NCBI GenBank assembly: GCA_030019445.1
Contig: JASEEU010000005.1
Span: forward strand, 1 to 64,000
DNA length: 64,000 nt
DNA from: Anaerosomatales bacterium
Lineage (GTDB): Bacteria; Actinomycetota; Coriobacteriia; Anaerosomatales; Anaerosomataceae
Reading direction: 5' to 3'
The notes under the pieces are model-generated. The model ran no database searches. It was not told the origin of the DNA and saw only the letters and a list, made by a program, of their open reading frames with translations. Positions 21,816 to 32,928 of this stretch are shown in pieces. The position numbers were made by a program, and so were the translations under genes. Within the stretch, counting starts at the first letter, position 1; each line of letters starts with the position of its first letter.

Positions 21816-23005
21816 CCTTCCGTCTGCCCGTCATCGGCCGGTGCGTAGTCCTGACCGATGATGACGATGATATCAGCGACGTCCTGGTCCGAGGGCTGGT
21901 CGATGACCTCACCGACGCGCAGGACCTCCCGTACGCGCTCGCCGGCCGCCGTGTCGCCGTTCTGCACGACGATGAGCGTCTGCCCGTAGTCGAAGCGATC
22001 GGCGTTCTTCGTATCGACGACACGCATGCCCGCGCCGATGAGCTCCTGGGCCGCCTCGCCGGCGATGCCCGGGGTCCCGGCGCCGTTGTACACGATCACC
22101 CGCACCATGTTGTCCTCGGCGCCCACCTTCACGCCCCACCATGAGTAGAGGAGCTCGGCGACCTCCTCGCGTTGCGGTTCGAAGAACGTCTGGTCACCCA
22201 GACTGATCGGCTTCACCGGCAGCGGGACGAGCGCGACGCTCTCGGTGGAGACGCCATCAGCGAAGTCCGCGATATCCTGCAGTTCGGCGGCTTCAAGATT
22301 GCTCTCCGTCACCGCATCGATCATGCCGCGCAGCGTCTGGTCGGTGAGCGCGCTCTGATAGGTCGCCTTGTCCACGATGACGTACTTCTCGAACGGCACC
22401 GAGAGGTAATTGGAGATCGTCGCGAGCGACACGTCCGGGCCGGCGCGCAGGCTGTCTCCCACGCGCTCGAAGCCCTGACCGGGGACCTCCATGAACGCGC
22501 CGTCCGGGATAGCGATGCCGAGGATCTGATCGTTCTCGCGGTCGAGCCGCACCGCGAGGAAGTCCGCGCCCTGGTTCTCGCCGGTCCCGATGATGAGCAG
22601 GTTCTCCCTGGCTCGCTCCTTGATCGCCTCCGGCGATGCCTCCTCGGCCGCCTGTCGCTCCGCCCACCACCGCGCTGCCGCATTGATGCCGGTCGCGACG
22701 AGGAAGAGGACGAGAACAAGGGCCACCGCGCCCCCGAGACCGATCGCGACTCCGCGGGCGATGCCCGTCCCGGTCCGGCGCACGCGGTCTTTGACCTCGG
22801 CTCTGCGGCGTTCGGACTGAGCGGTCTTGCGCGCCTTCTTGCCTGACTTCGAAGACCGGCGACTCGTCCGGTAGCCGGTCGCCATGGGTTCGTGGGGCTC
22901 TCGCTCGACGTGCGTGCGGCGGCGAGGATAGTCCGAGCCCTGCCCGGCCGACGGGACCTCGACCGCGTCGTGCTCGCTCCGACTCTTGCGGCTCCGCCGG
23001 CTCAT
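21812..23005 (-). CDS. LytR_C-domain membrane protein with degenerate LCP domain
   Basis: 397 residues from the ATG at 23005 (TGATG overlap with yqeK). Residues 1-75 are very basic and Arg/Ser-rich; one membrane helix follows at about 85-110 (GIARGVAIGLGGAVALVLVL). The next section resembles a LytR-CpsA-Psr fold: ENLLIIGTGENQGADF, LAVRLDRENDQILGIAIPDG, ERVGDSLRAG, FEKYVIVDKATYQ. The Arg normally found in the SIPRD motif is replaced (AIPDG), so phosphotransferase activity is doubtful. The C-terminal 95 residues form a LytR_C domain (VRVIVYNGAGTPGIAGEAAQ). LCP proteins attach glycopolymers to peptidoglycan; this one may have a structural or regulatory role instead. Conserved position between yqeK and rsfS. 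Confidence 0.82.
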   Translation of the reverse strand: MSRRSRKSRSEHDAVEVPSAGQGSDYPRRRTHVEREPHEPMATGYRTSRRSSKSGKKARKTAQSERRRAEVKDRVRRTGTGIARGVAIGLGGAVALVLVLFLVATGINAAARWWAERQAAEEASPEAIKERARENLLIIGTGENQGADFLAVRLDRENDQILGIAIPDGAFMEVPGQGFERVGDSLRAGPDVSLATISNYLSVPFEKYVIVDKATYQSALTDQTLRGMIDAVTESNLEAAELQDIADFADGVSTESVALVPLPVKPISLGDQTFFEPQREEVAELLYSWWGVKVGAEDNMVRVIVYNGAGTPGIAGEAAQELIGAGMRVVDTKNADRFDYGQTLIVVQNGDTAAGERVREVLRVGEVIDQPSDQDVADIIVIIGQDYAPADDGQTEG

Positions 23006-23583
23006 CACGGCTCGACCGCCACGAACCGGTTCCATACCGCTGCCGTCACCGGGTGGAGCGGCCGCCTCCGCTCAAGCAAGTGGCGCACGGCCCGGGCGTA
23101 GACCGCGGCGAACAGTTCGCCCAGGTCCACGATACCCACGTCCGCGCGAAGAGCGTCCACGCCCTCCCAGGCACGCGCCGGCTCGATACCGTCGGCGATG
23201 TAGACGATACGCGCGACGGCGTCCATCTCCTCGGCACCGTACGTGTGCGCCGCGATGGCCGAGACGACCCGCTCGTCGATGCCGGGGAACGCCTCGCTCA
23301 CCTCGTGCGCGCCGAGAGGTGCGTGCAGCAGGTAGGGGCAGCAACGCTCGACCGGCCCGACCGGCACGCCAACGACCTCGGCGCGGTCGATGAGCGCGGC
23401 GTGCGGGAGGTCACGACACCAGTCGTGCAGCAGCCCCGCCGCACGGCACAGCGCCACATCCGCATCGTACGTGGCGGCAAGGCTGGAGGCGGTCTCGGCC
23501 ACCCGCTGAGAGTGCGCGTAGGACTCGCGCGAGAGTCGCGCTTCCAGGGCCGCGCGCATCGTCTCCCACTCAGGCAGCGCCAT
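23005..23583 (-). CDS. yqeK: HD-domain hydrolase YqeK (probable Ap4A hydrolase)
   Basis: About 192 residues. HD-type metal residues: YAHSQRVAETAS, GLLHDWCRDLP and AHTYGAEEMD, matching YqeK. Proteins of this family split diadenosine tetraphosphate symmetrically. I place the start at the ATG at 23583 (MALPEWETMRAALEARL), overlapping the nadD stop by 14 bases; the internal ATG at 23559 would avoid the overlap and is also plausible. The stop overlaps the LytR-like start. The nadD-yqeK-rsfS association is widespread in bacteria. Confidence 0.9.
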   Translation of the reverse strand: MALPEWETMRAALEARLSRESYAHSQRVAETASSLAATYDADVALCRAAGLLHDWCRDLPHAALIDRAEVVGVPVGPVERCCPYLLHAPLGAHEVSEAFPGIDERVVSAIAAHTYGAEEMDAVARIVYIADGIEPARAWEGVDALRADVGIVDLGELFAAVYARAVRHLLERRRPLHPVTAAVWNRFVAVEP

Positions 23584-24193
23584 CGTCGCCGTCCTTGTAG
23601 AGGCGGTTCTTGGCGATGTAGGAGGCCACCGCTTCGGGCAGCAGATAGCGGATGGGGCGACGCTGCATGACACGCGCACGGATGTCGGTCGACGAGATGG
23701 CGAGCGCGGGCACCTCCATGAACTCGAGCTCGAGCCCCTCGGCGAGCCCCTCTTCACGGAACTTGCCGAGGTCGTAGCCGGGCCGCGTCGCGGCGATGAA
23801 GGTGCACGTGTCGCGCAGCCGCTCGGTGTCCTTCCAGGTGAGGATCTCCCACACCGCATCGGCGCCCGTGATGAAGTAGAGCTCCGCGTTCGCGCCGAGC
23901 GTCTCACGCAGCTGGAGCATGGTGTCCACGGTATAGGTCGGCCCCGGCCGGTCGATCTCCATCCGCGAGACGGAGAAGTCGGGGTTCGACGCGGTGGCGA
24001 TGACCGTCATGAGGTACCGGTCCTCCGCGGGGGTGACGACGCGATGGGTCTTGCGCACCGGGCGACCGGTAGGCATGAACACGACGCTGTCCAGGTTGAA
24101 CTGGACAAGCGCCTCTTCGGCGGTGACGAGGTGACCGTAGTGGATCGGGTCGAACGTCCCGCCCATGATCCCGATACGCTGCTGCTTCCTCAC
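23570..24193 (-). CDS. nadD: Nicotinate-nucleotide adenylyltransferase
   Basis: 207 residues. Nucleotidyl-transferase motif GIMGGTFDPIHYGHL with the catalytic HxGH-type segment, and the later ISSTDIRARV motif. NadD joins ATP and nicotinate mononucleotide to form deamido-NAD in the cytoplasm. ATG start overlaps the proA stop by ATGA, so translation is probably coupled. NAD supply is relevant here because the window also encodes NAD(P)-linked hydrogenase and Rnf. Confidence 0.96.
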   Translation of the reverse strand: MRKQQRIGIMGGTFDPIHYGHLVTAEEALVQFNLDSVVFMPTGRPVRKTHRVVTPAEDRYLMTVIATASNPDFSVSRMEIDRPGPTYTVDTMLQLRETLGANAELYFITGADAVWEILTWKDTERLRDTCTFIAATRPGYDLGKFREEGLAEGLELEFMEVPALAISSTDIRARVMQRRPIRYLLPEAVASYIAKNRLYKDGDDGAA

Positions 24194-25443
24194 TCGCGGA
24201 TCTGTCCGCTCCCCATCGCCATGTACTTGGTGGTCGTCAGCGCGGTAAGTCCCATGGGGCCGCGCGCATGCAGCTTCTGCGTCGAGATGCCGATCTCGGC
24301 ACCCAGACCGAACTCGCCGCCGTCGGTGAATCTCGTGGAGGCGTTGACGTACACGGCCGCGGCATCCACTTCATTGAGGAAGCGGCGCGCCGCCATGTAG
24401 TCCTCGGTGACGATCGCCTCGCTGTGCTTGGTCCCGTACGTGTTGATGTGCCGGATGGCCTCGTCCAGACCGGAGACGACCTTGACCGCGATCTTCAGGT
24501 CGAGATACTCCGTGGCCCAGTCCTCCTCGGTGGCAGGCTGGATGCGCATGATGGCTCCGAGGGCACGCGTCTTCTCATCGCCGAAGACGGTGACGCCGTG
24601 CTCCTCGAGCTCCTTCAGGATCGGCGGCAGCACCCGCTCATGTATGGCCGAGTCCACCAGCAGCGTCTCCGCGGCGTTGCACACGCCCGGGCGCTGGACC
24701 TTGGCATTGACCGCGATGCGCCGTGCCATCGCCGCATCGGCAGTCTCGTGGATGTAGACGTGGCAGTTGCCGACACCGGTCTCGATCACCGGCACCTTGG
24801 CGTTCTCGACCACGCTCTTGATGAGGCCGGCGCCTCCACGCGGGATCAGCACGTCGATCATGCCGTGCAGGCCCATGAGCTCCTCGGCGGCCTCCCGCTC
24901 GGTGGACTCCACCGACTGGATGCAGCCGTCGGGAAGGCCGGCACCCACTGCGGCGGCCGAGAGTACCCTGGTCAGCGCCAGGTTCGAGCGGACCGCCATG
25001 GAGCCGCCACGCAGGATGACCGCGTTGCCCGTCTTGATGCAAAGCCCCGCCGCGTCGGCAGTGACGTTGGGCCGGGCCTCGTAGATCATCGCGACGACGC
25101 CCATCGGGACACGCACCTGCTGCAACCAGATGCCGTTAGCGAGACGCGATCCGGCGACCACTTCGCCGATGGGGTCCGGCAGCACCGACAGGCTCTTCAG
25201 CGCCTCGGAGATCGCCTTCAGCCGCTGCGGGTTGAGCTCGAGCCGGTCGACGAGGGGCGCGGGCGTGCTCTTCTGTCGCGCAGACTCGACATCGGCGGCA
25301 TTGGCCGAGAGGACCTCGTCCTGCTTGGCGATGAGCGCGTGCGCCATCGCCAGGAGAGCTCGGTTGCGCTGCTCGGTCGAGGTCGTGGCCAACGCGGTGG
25401 CCGCTTCGCGCGCACGCGTGGCGAGCATGGTCACTTCGGACAT
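24190..25443 (-). CDS. proA: Gamma-glutamyl phosphate reductase
   Basis: 417 residues, the standard ProA length. The aldehyde-dehydrogenase-like fold is visible: LYS/Arg-rich N-terminus, VGVVAMIYEARPNVTADAAG, and the catalytic-Cys segment VQRPGVCNAAETLLVD. The C-terminus has STRFTDGGEFGLGAEIGIST and the ARGPMGLTALTT conserved ending. It reduces gamma-glutamyl phosphate with NADPH in proline synthesis. It follows proB by 36 bases and precedes nadD with a 4-base overlap. Confidence 0.97.
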   Translation of the reverse strand: MSEVTMLATRAREAATALATTSTEQRNRALLAMAHALIAKQDEVLSANAADVESARQKSTPAPLVDRLELNPQRLKAISEALKSLSVLPDPIGEVVAGSRLANGIWLQQVRVPMGVVAMIYEARPNVTADAAGLCIKTGNAVILRGGSMAVRSNLALTRVLSAAAVGAGLPDGCIQSVESTEREAAEELMGLHGMIDVLIPRGGAGLIKSVVENAKVPVIETGVGNCHVYIHETADAAMARRIAVNAKVQRPGVCNAAETLLVDSAIHERVLPPILKELEEHGVTVFGDEKTRALGAIMRIQPATEEDWATEYLDLKIAVKVVSGLDEAIRHINTYGTKHSEAIVTEDYMAARRFLNEVDAAAVYVNASTRFTDGGEFGLGAEIGISTQKLHARGPMGLTALTTTKYMAMGSGQIRE

Positions 25444-25479
25444 GTGCGCTGTCCCTTCATCCGTCCGTCTGCCGGCACG

Positions 25480-28251
<2,772 letters not shown>

Positions 28252-28288
28252 CTTCAGTCACCCTGCTCTTCGACGCGACCGGTACGGT

Positions 28289-28807
28289 CTAGCCTTCGTA
28301 CTTCTTGGCGTGGACGCCGCAGTACTTGGAGCCTTCCTTGGCCTTGTTCTGGCACTGCGACCCATCGGCCTTGAGCGCCTCGCACTGACCGGGCTCCGTA
28401 GCGGCAGCGACGGCCTCGGGCTTCTCGGCCTTGGCCTCGGGCTTCTCGGCCGCCTTCGCGGGCTTCTCGGCCTTGGCGGCGGGCTTCTTCGCCCCGCCCT
28501 TCACCGAGATCTCCTCGATCTCGAGCGCCGTCTGCCACTGGCGGTGGCCTTTGGTGCGCTTGTACCCCTTGCGGCGCTTGAACTTGAAGACCATCTGCTT
28601 GTCGCCCTTGAAGTGCTCGACGACGCGCGCGGTCACCGATGCGCCCGCGAGCGCGTCGGCCCCGGCAAGGATCGTCTCGCCATCGGCGATAAGAACGACG
28701 GGAAGCTCGACGGTGTCTCCGACCTCGGCGTCGATCTTCTCGACGACGACGATGGCGGACTGCTCGACCTTCTCCTGCTTGCCGCCGCTCGCTACGACTG
28801 CATACAT
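28289..28807 (-). CDS. rplU: 50S ribosomal protein L21 with zinc-finger-like C-terminal tail
   Basis: 172 residues against about 100-105 for ordinary L21. Residues 1-101 are normal L21: MYAVVASGGKQEKVEQ, then the basic FKRRKGYKRTKGHRQ motif. Residues 102-140 are a Lys/Ala/Glu repeat (KAEKPAKAAEKPEAKAEKPE). Residues 142-166 form a Cys/His pattern, CX9CX10CX2H (CEALKADGSQC then KYCGVH), like small zinc-binding tails found on other bacterial proteins. The stop codon and frame are clean down to 28289, so the tail is part of the same gene. L21 binds 23S rRNA on the 50S surface; the tail would protrude and could bind zinc, RNA or another factor. Strong promoter at 28851-28879. Confidence 0.95.
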   Translation of the reverse strand: MYAVVASGGKQEKVEQSAIVVVEKIDAEVGDTVELPVVLIADGETILAGADALAGASVTARVVEHFKGDKQMVFKFKRRKGYKRTKGHRQWQTALEIEEISVKGGAKKPAAKAEKPAKAAEKPEAKAEKPEAVAAATEPGQCEALKADGSQCQNKAKEGSKYCGVHAKKYEG

Positions 28808-28850
28808 CTATCCGGCTCCAGTTCCTGAAGGGAAATTCACGCGAGGGAGA

Positions 28851-28879
28851 ATGCTAACACAGGGGTTGAGCAGCGTCAA
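28851..28879 (-). promoter_or_regulatory. Strong promoter of rplU-rpmA
   Basis: TTGACG (28874-28879), 17-base spacer, TAGCAT (28851-28856) with an extended TGT on the minus strand. It follows the stop of the RNase E/G gene (28905) and leaves a leader of about 37 bases before rplU. Confidence 0.8.
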
Positions 28880-28904
28880 CGGCCCCGGGCGTAGCCACAG
28901 CGGT

Positions 28905-30386
28905 CTACGCGCCTCCCTCGCTGCCCGCCCGCCCCTCGATCAGCACCCGCACCTCGGTGGGACCGCAGTCCTCCTCGGCTATCACTGCTACCTGCTTACC
29001 CGATTCTGCACGCAGTTGGGCAAGCGCGTTGGTCCCCGGCGCCATCACCAGCTCGTACGTCCGCGGATTGAGGCCGAACAGGTACGCCGAGGACTTGCCC
29101 GAGAGCAGGATCTCGCGCATGCGCCGCTCCGCCGCGATGCGCCGGGATGTTCCTGACAGGACACGTCCCGTTCCGCCGCAACGGGGACACGCGTCTGTCA
29201 GGACCTCGAAGAGGCCGTCGGTGACGTTCTTGCGCGTCATCTCGACGAGGCCGAGTCGGGAGATCTCGATAGCGCGCGTCTTGGTGCGGTCGCGCTCCAG
29301 GTGGGCGTTCAGCGCCGAGAAGACCTGGGCGCGGTTCTCGGCGTTCTCCATGTCGATGAAGTCGATCACGATGATCCCGCCGATGTCGCGCAGGCGCATC
29401 TGGCGGACCGCCTCTTCGGCCGCCTCCAGATTCGTCCTCACGATGGTGTCCTCGAGGTTCTTCTTGCCGACGTACCGCCCGGTGTTCACGTCGATCGCGG
29501 TGAGCGCCTCGGTCTTGTCGATCGTGATGTGACCGCCGCTCGGCAGCGGTACGACGCGCTGGGTGGCCAGATCGATGTCCGGCTGGAGGTCGTGCGCGTC
29601 GAACAGCGGCGTGCGGTCGCGATAGTACGATACGCGCTTGACCAGCTTCGGCGACGTCTTCTTGAGGAACGAGACGACCTTCTCGTACAGCCGCTTGTCG
29701 TCAACGAGCAGCCGTCGGTGCTCCTCGCCGAACGCATCGCGGACCATGCGGAGCGCGAGGTCCATCTCGGTGTACACGACCTCGGGCGCCAGACCCTCGT
29801 GGGCCTGCGTCTGAACGCGCTTCCACAGTCGCAACAGGAACTCGATGTCGCTTCTGACCTCGCCCTCCGACGCGCCGTTGGCCGCGGTGCGGACGATCGC
29901 GCCCGCGTCTTCCGGTACGAGCGACGCGACGAGGTCGTGGAGGCGGTCCCGCTCTGACTCGGGCAACTTGCGCGACACGCCTACGAAACGTGAGAAGGGC
30001 ATGAGCACCACGAACCGGCCCGGCAGGGTTATCTCGGTGGTGACGCGCGCACCCTTTGTGCCCATCGGGTCTTTCAGGACCTGCACCATGACCTGCTGGC
30101 CCGGCTTGAGCAGGTGCTGGATGTCGCGGCGCGGGACGTTCTCGGCATCCTCGGGCGCCACGATCTCGTCCACATACAGGAAGGCGTTCTTCTCCAGGCC
30201 GATGTCCACGAACGCGGCCTGCATGCCCGGCAGGACGTCGCGTACCTTGCCGAGATAGACGTTGCCCACCACGCTCTTCTTGGGCCGTTCGATGTAGAGC
30301 TCGACGAGCTTTCGGTCTTCCAGGAGCGCGACACGCGTCTCCTGCGAGTCATGCGAGATGAGCATCTCGCGGATGATGTCCCCCAT
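28905..30386 (-). CDS. rng: Ribonuclease E/G family endoribonuclease
   Basis: 493 residues, the RNase G-like length without the long RNase E scaffold. An S1-like domain is near the N-terminus (GNVYLGKVRDVLPGMQAAFV), then the catalytic core with ITIDKTEALTAIDVNTG and GGIIVIDFIDM, whose Asp residues bind Mg. The zinc-link CPRCGGTG is present near residue 412. It processes rRNA precursors and mRNA 5' ends. It is followed by rplU after the latter's own promoter. The DUF2344 and radical SAM genes upstream form the familiar Rng neighbourhood (gap of 15 bases), so they are probably one operon. Confidence 0.94.
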   Translation of the reverse strand: MGDIIREMLISHDSQETRVALLEDRKLVELYIERPKKSVVGNVYLGKVRDVLPGMQAAFVDIGLEKNAFLYVDEIVAPEDAENVPRRDIQHLLKPGQQVMVQVLKDPMGTKGARVTTEITLPGRFVVLMPFSRFVGVSRKLPESERDRLHDLVASLVPEDAGAIVRTAANGASEGEVRSDIEFLLRLWKRVQTQAHEGLAPEVVYTEMDLALRMVRDAFGEEHRRLLVDDKRLYEKVVSFLKKTSPKLVKRVSYYRDRTPLFDAHDLQPDIDLATQRVVPLPSGGHITIDKTEALTAIDVNTGRYVGKKNLEDTIVRTNLEAAEEAVRQMRLRDIGGIIVIDFIDMENAENRAQVFSALNAHLERDRTKTRAIEISRLGLVEMTRKNVTDGLFEVLTDACPRCGGTGRVLSGTSRRIAAERRMREILLSGKSSAYLFGLNPRTYELVMAPGTNALAQLRAESGKQVAVIAEEDCGPTEVRVLIEGRAGSEGGA

Positions 30387-30401
30387 ATGCCGCGACCGCC
30401 G

Positions 30402-31091
30402 TCAGATCGGTGTGCGGAACCCGTCCCCGTCCTCGATGAACAGACCGGTCCGCGTGACCGACATGACCGTCGCACCCGACCGCGAGCGTTCGATCGCCGC
30501 TACCACCAGGGCGTCCGGACGCAGGGAGCCATGCTCACCCATCCTCGTCGTCATCTCGACGACGACGCGTCCTTCCACTGACCTCACCTGCGGCTCCTTC
30601 GGGAGCGTGCGGGCGAGATCGAAAACCTTGCTCTTGCCCTTGTGTTCGACCGCGAACGTCCCGTCCGCGACCACAGCACCGAGCTCAGACTCGAGCACGT
30701 CGGCGGCGCGCTCACCTCCTTCCAGAATCACCTCGTACCTGGCGATCGTAAGCGCCGCCGCGAGGGAGGGTGCCCTGAGCGGCACGAACGCCGCTTCCGC
30801 GGGCCCGACAAGCTCGGGCGTCGCACCGGTCAGGCGCGCCAGGGCCTCCTCGGCAGGCACGTACGAGTCCAACCACACATCATAGTACTCCGCCGTGCTC
30901 GCGGTGCCCACCGGCAGCGCCGGACCGAACGCCATCTTGATCCGCTGGTTGAATCCCTGCGTGACCGAGAAGGGCAGGCGGGCCCTCCTCACCGACCGTT
31001 CGCATGCCCGGGTCAGCTCGAGATGCGACAAGAAGCGCAGCCTGCCGGACTTGGCGTGGGCGACGCGCAGGCGGAAGTGCTCGTCAGCCAT
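30402..31091 (-). CDS. DUF2344 / TIGR03936 family protein
   Basis: 229 residues from the ATG at 31091 (MADEHFRLRVAHAKSGRLRF). The N-terminal FLSHLELTRACERSVRRARL and the FNQRIKMAFGPALPVG motif are typical of this family. Its function is not established; it is nearly always adjacent to, or fused with, the radical SAM protein encoded upstream, and next to RNase E/G, which suggests a role in RNA or ribosome modification. The start overlaps the radical SAM stop by 8 bases. A much longer open frame upstream is a shadow of the radical SAM gene. Confidence 0.9.
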   Translation of the reverse strand: MADEHFRLRVAHAKSGRLRFLSHLELTRACERSVRRARLPFSVTQGFNQRIKMAFGPALPVGTASTAEYYDVWLDSYVPAEEALARLTGATPELVGPAEAAFVPLRAPSLAAALTIARYEVILEGGERAADVLESELGAVVADGTFAVEHKGKSKVFDLARTLPKEPQVRSVEGRVVVEMTTRMGEHGSLRPDALVVAAIERSRSGATVMSVTRTGLFIEDGDGFRTPI

Positions 31092-32928
31092 GGCGCACCC
31101 CCGAGAGCCGGATGTCCACCCCGAGAGACGGACACACCCCGCAGCCCGTGCACTCCTCGAAGGTACAGTCCTCGGTGACGACACCCGCATACGCGCGGTC
31201 ACGCTCCGAGAGCAGGAATCGTCGACTGAGACCGGTGTCGATGTGCTCCCACGGCATCGGTCGATCAGGGTCTCTCGGCTCGTTCGCGAGCGCCCTGCCA
31301 TCGATCCCGCACCGCTCCATCGCGTCGATCCATCGGCCGAGGTCGAACTCCTCGCTCCACGCGTCGAACACAGCTCCGGCTCGCCACGCAGCCTCGATAA
31401 CGTCGGCGACCTCTCGGCCGCCACGCGCCAGAACGCCCTCGAGGAACGAGGTGTCCGGGTCGTGCCACGAGAGGCCGACCCCCTTGTGCGGCATCGCATC
31501 ACGCAAGACGACCTGACGGCGACGCACCTCTTCCAGCGGGATCTGCGGCTCCCATTGGAACGGCGTATGGGCCTTGGGGACGAACGTCGACACCGACACC
31601 GCCACCCTGACGCCGCCTCGCTGATCGGCCGGGGTCGCCCCCCGTGCCGCAGCGAGCGCCCGGCCCACGAGCGCCCCGATGCCACGGACGTCGTCCTCGG
31701 TCTCGGTGGGCAGGCCGATCATGAAGTACAGCTTCACGCGCCGCCAGCCGGCACGGAACGCGCGATCGATCGTCTCGAGGAGCTCTTCCTCGGTCACGTT
31801 CTTGTTGATGACGTCGCGCAGCCGTTGCGTCCCAGCCTCCGGCGCGAACGTCAGCCCGGCCTTGCGACCTCCACCGAGCAGGCGCGCCATGCCGAGCGAG
31901 AACGCGTCCACGCGCAGCGAGGGCAGCGAGATCGATACAGCCGTCCCCTCCAGCCGGCGCGAGAGACGGCGCAGCACCTCTTCGAGGCTCGCGTGGTCCG
32001 CGGTCGAGAGCGACGTCAGCGATACCTCCTCGTGGCCCGTGCACTGAAGCGCAGCGATCGCATCACGGACGATGGAGTCGGCCGACCGCTCGCGCGTCGG
32101 GCGGTAGACCATGCCGGCCTGGCAGAAGCGGCAGCCCCGGGAGCAGCCGCGCAGGACCTCGACGGTCGCCCGGTCATGCACGACGTCCATGAACGGCACG
32201 ACAGGACAGAGCGGCGATCGCACTGCGTCCAGGTCGGCGATCACGCGCTTCACGACCCGCTCCGGCGCGCCGGGTGACGCGACGAGCGCGCCCTCAGGGG
32301 TCGCATCGTACAAGCTCGGTACGTAGACGCCCCGGATACCGGCGAGGCGCCCAAGCGTCTCTTCTCGGCTCAAGCCGGCCGCCAGCGCAGCGCGGTGCGC
32401 GCTCACGATCTCGAGCACGGCATCTTCGCCGTCGCCGATGAGGATCGCATCGAAGAACGGCGCGACCGGCTCGGGATTGTACGCGCACGGTCCGCCGCCG
32501 ATGACGAGCGGGTGCTCGCCGCTCCGGTCGGCGGAGCGCACCGGTATGCCCGCCAGGTCGAGCACCTCGAGGACGTTGCTGTAGGTGAGCTCGTACGGGA
32601 GCGTGATGCCGATCAGGTCGCACTCCCTCAGCGGCATGCAGGACTCGAGGGTGAACAGCGGCACGTCCGATGCACGCAACGCCTCGATCATGTCGCTCCA
32701 CGGCACGAACGCGCGCTCCGCCGCGACGCCGTCGATGCCGTTCAGGCGCTCGTAGAGGATGGCAAGAGCCTGGTTCGCCATGCCGACCTCGTAGGTGTCG
32801 GGATAGACGAGAGCCGCGCGGTACGCGGCTTGTGCGTCATGGTGCGCGCCCCACTCGTGATCGACATAGCGGGCGGGCCGTTCGACGGCCGCGAGCAGCG
32901 GCTCGACCCTCGGCCACAGATCAGTCAT
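31084..32928 (-). CDS. Radical SAM protein, TIGR03960 family
   Basis: 614 residues from the ATG at 32928 (MTDLWPRVEPLLAAVERPAR). A cobalamin-binding-like N-terminal region (ALVYPDTYEVGMANQALAIL, IGGGPCAYNPEP) is followed by a radical SAM core with CSRGCRFCQAG as the CxxxCxxC cluster motif and later TFAPEAGTQRLRDVINK. The C-terminus has several cysteines (DCTFEECTGCGVCPSLG) that may hold another cluster. The substrate is unknown for this family. Its pairing with the DUF2344 protein and RNase E/G is conserved across many anaerobes. Starts inside the end of the DUF697 gene by 8 bases. Confidence 0.9.
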   Translation of the reverse strand: MTDLWPRVEPLLAAVERPARYVDHEWGAHHDAQAAYRAALVYPDTYEVGMANQALAILYERLNGIDGVAAERAFVPWSDMIEALRASDVPLFTLESCMPLRECDLIGITLPYELTYSNVLEVLDLAGIPVRSADRSGEHPLVIGGGPCAYNPEPVAPFFDAILIGDGEDAVLEIVSAHRAALAAGLSREETLGRLAGIRGVYVPSLYDATPEGALVASPGAPERVVKRVIADLDAVRSPLCPVVPFMDVVHDRATVEVLRGCSRGCRFCQAGMVYRPTRERSADSIVRDAIAALQCTGHEEVSLTSLSTADHASLEEVLRRLSRRLEGTAVSISLPSLRVDAFSLGMARLLGGGRKAGLTFAPEAGTQRLRDVINKNVTEEELLETIDRAFRAGWRRVKLYFMIGLPTETEDDVRGIGALVGRALAAARGATPADQRGGVRVAVSVSTFVPKAHTPFQWEPQIPLEEVRRRQVVLRDAMPHKGVGLSWHDPDTSFLEGVLARGGREVADVIEAAWRAGAVFDAWSEEFDLGRWIDAMERCGIDGRALANEPRDPDRPMPWEHIDTGLSRRFLLSERDRAYAGVVTEDCTFEECTGCGVCPSLGVDIRLSGVRHG

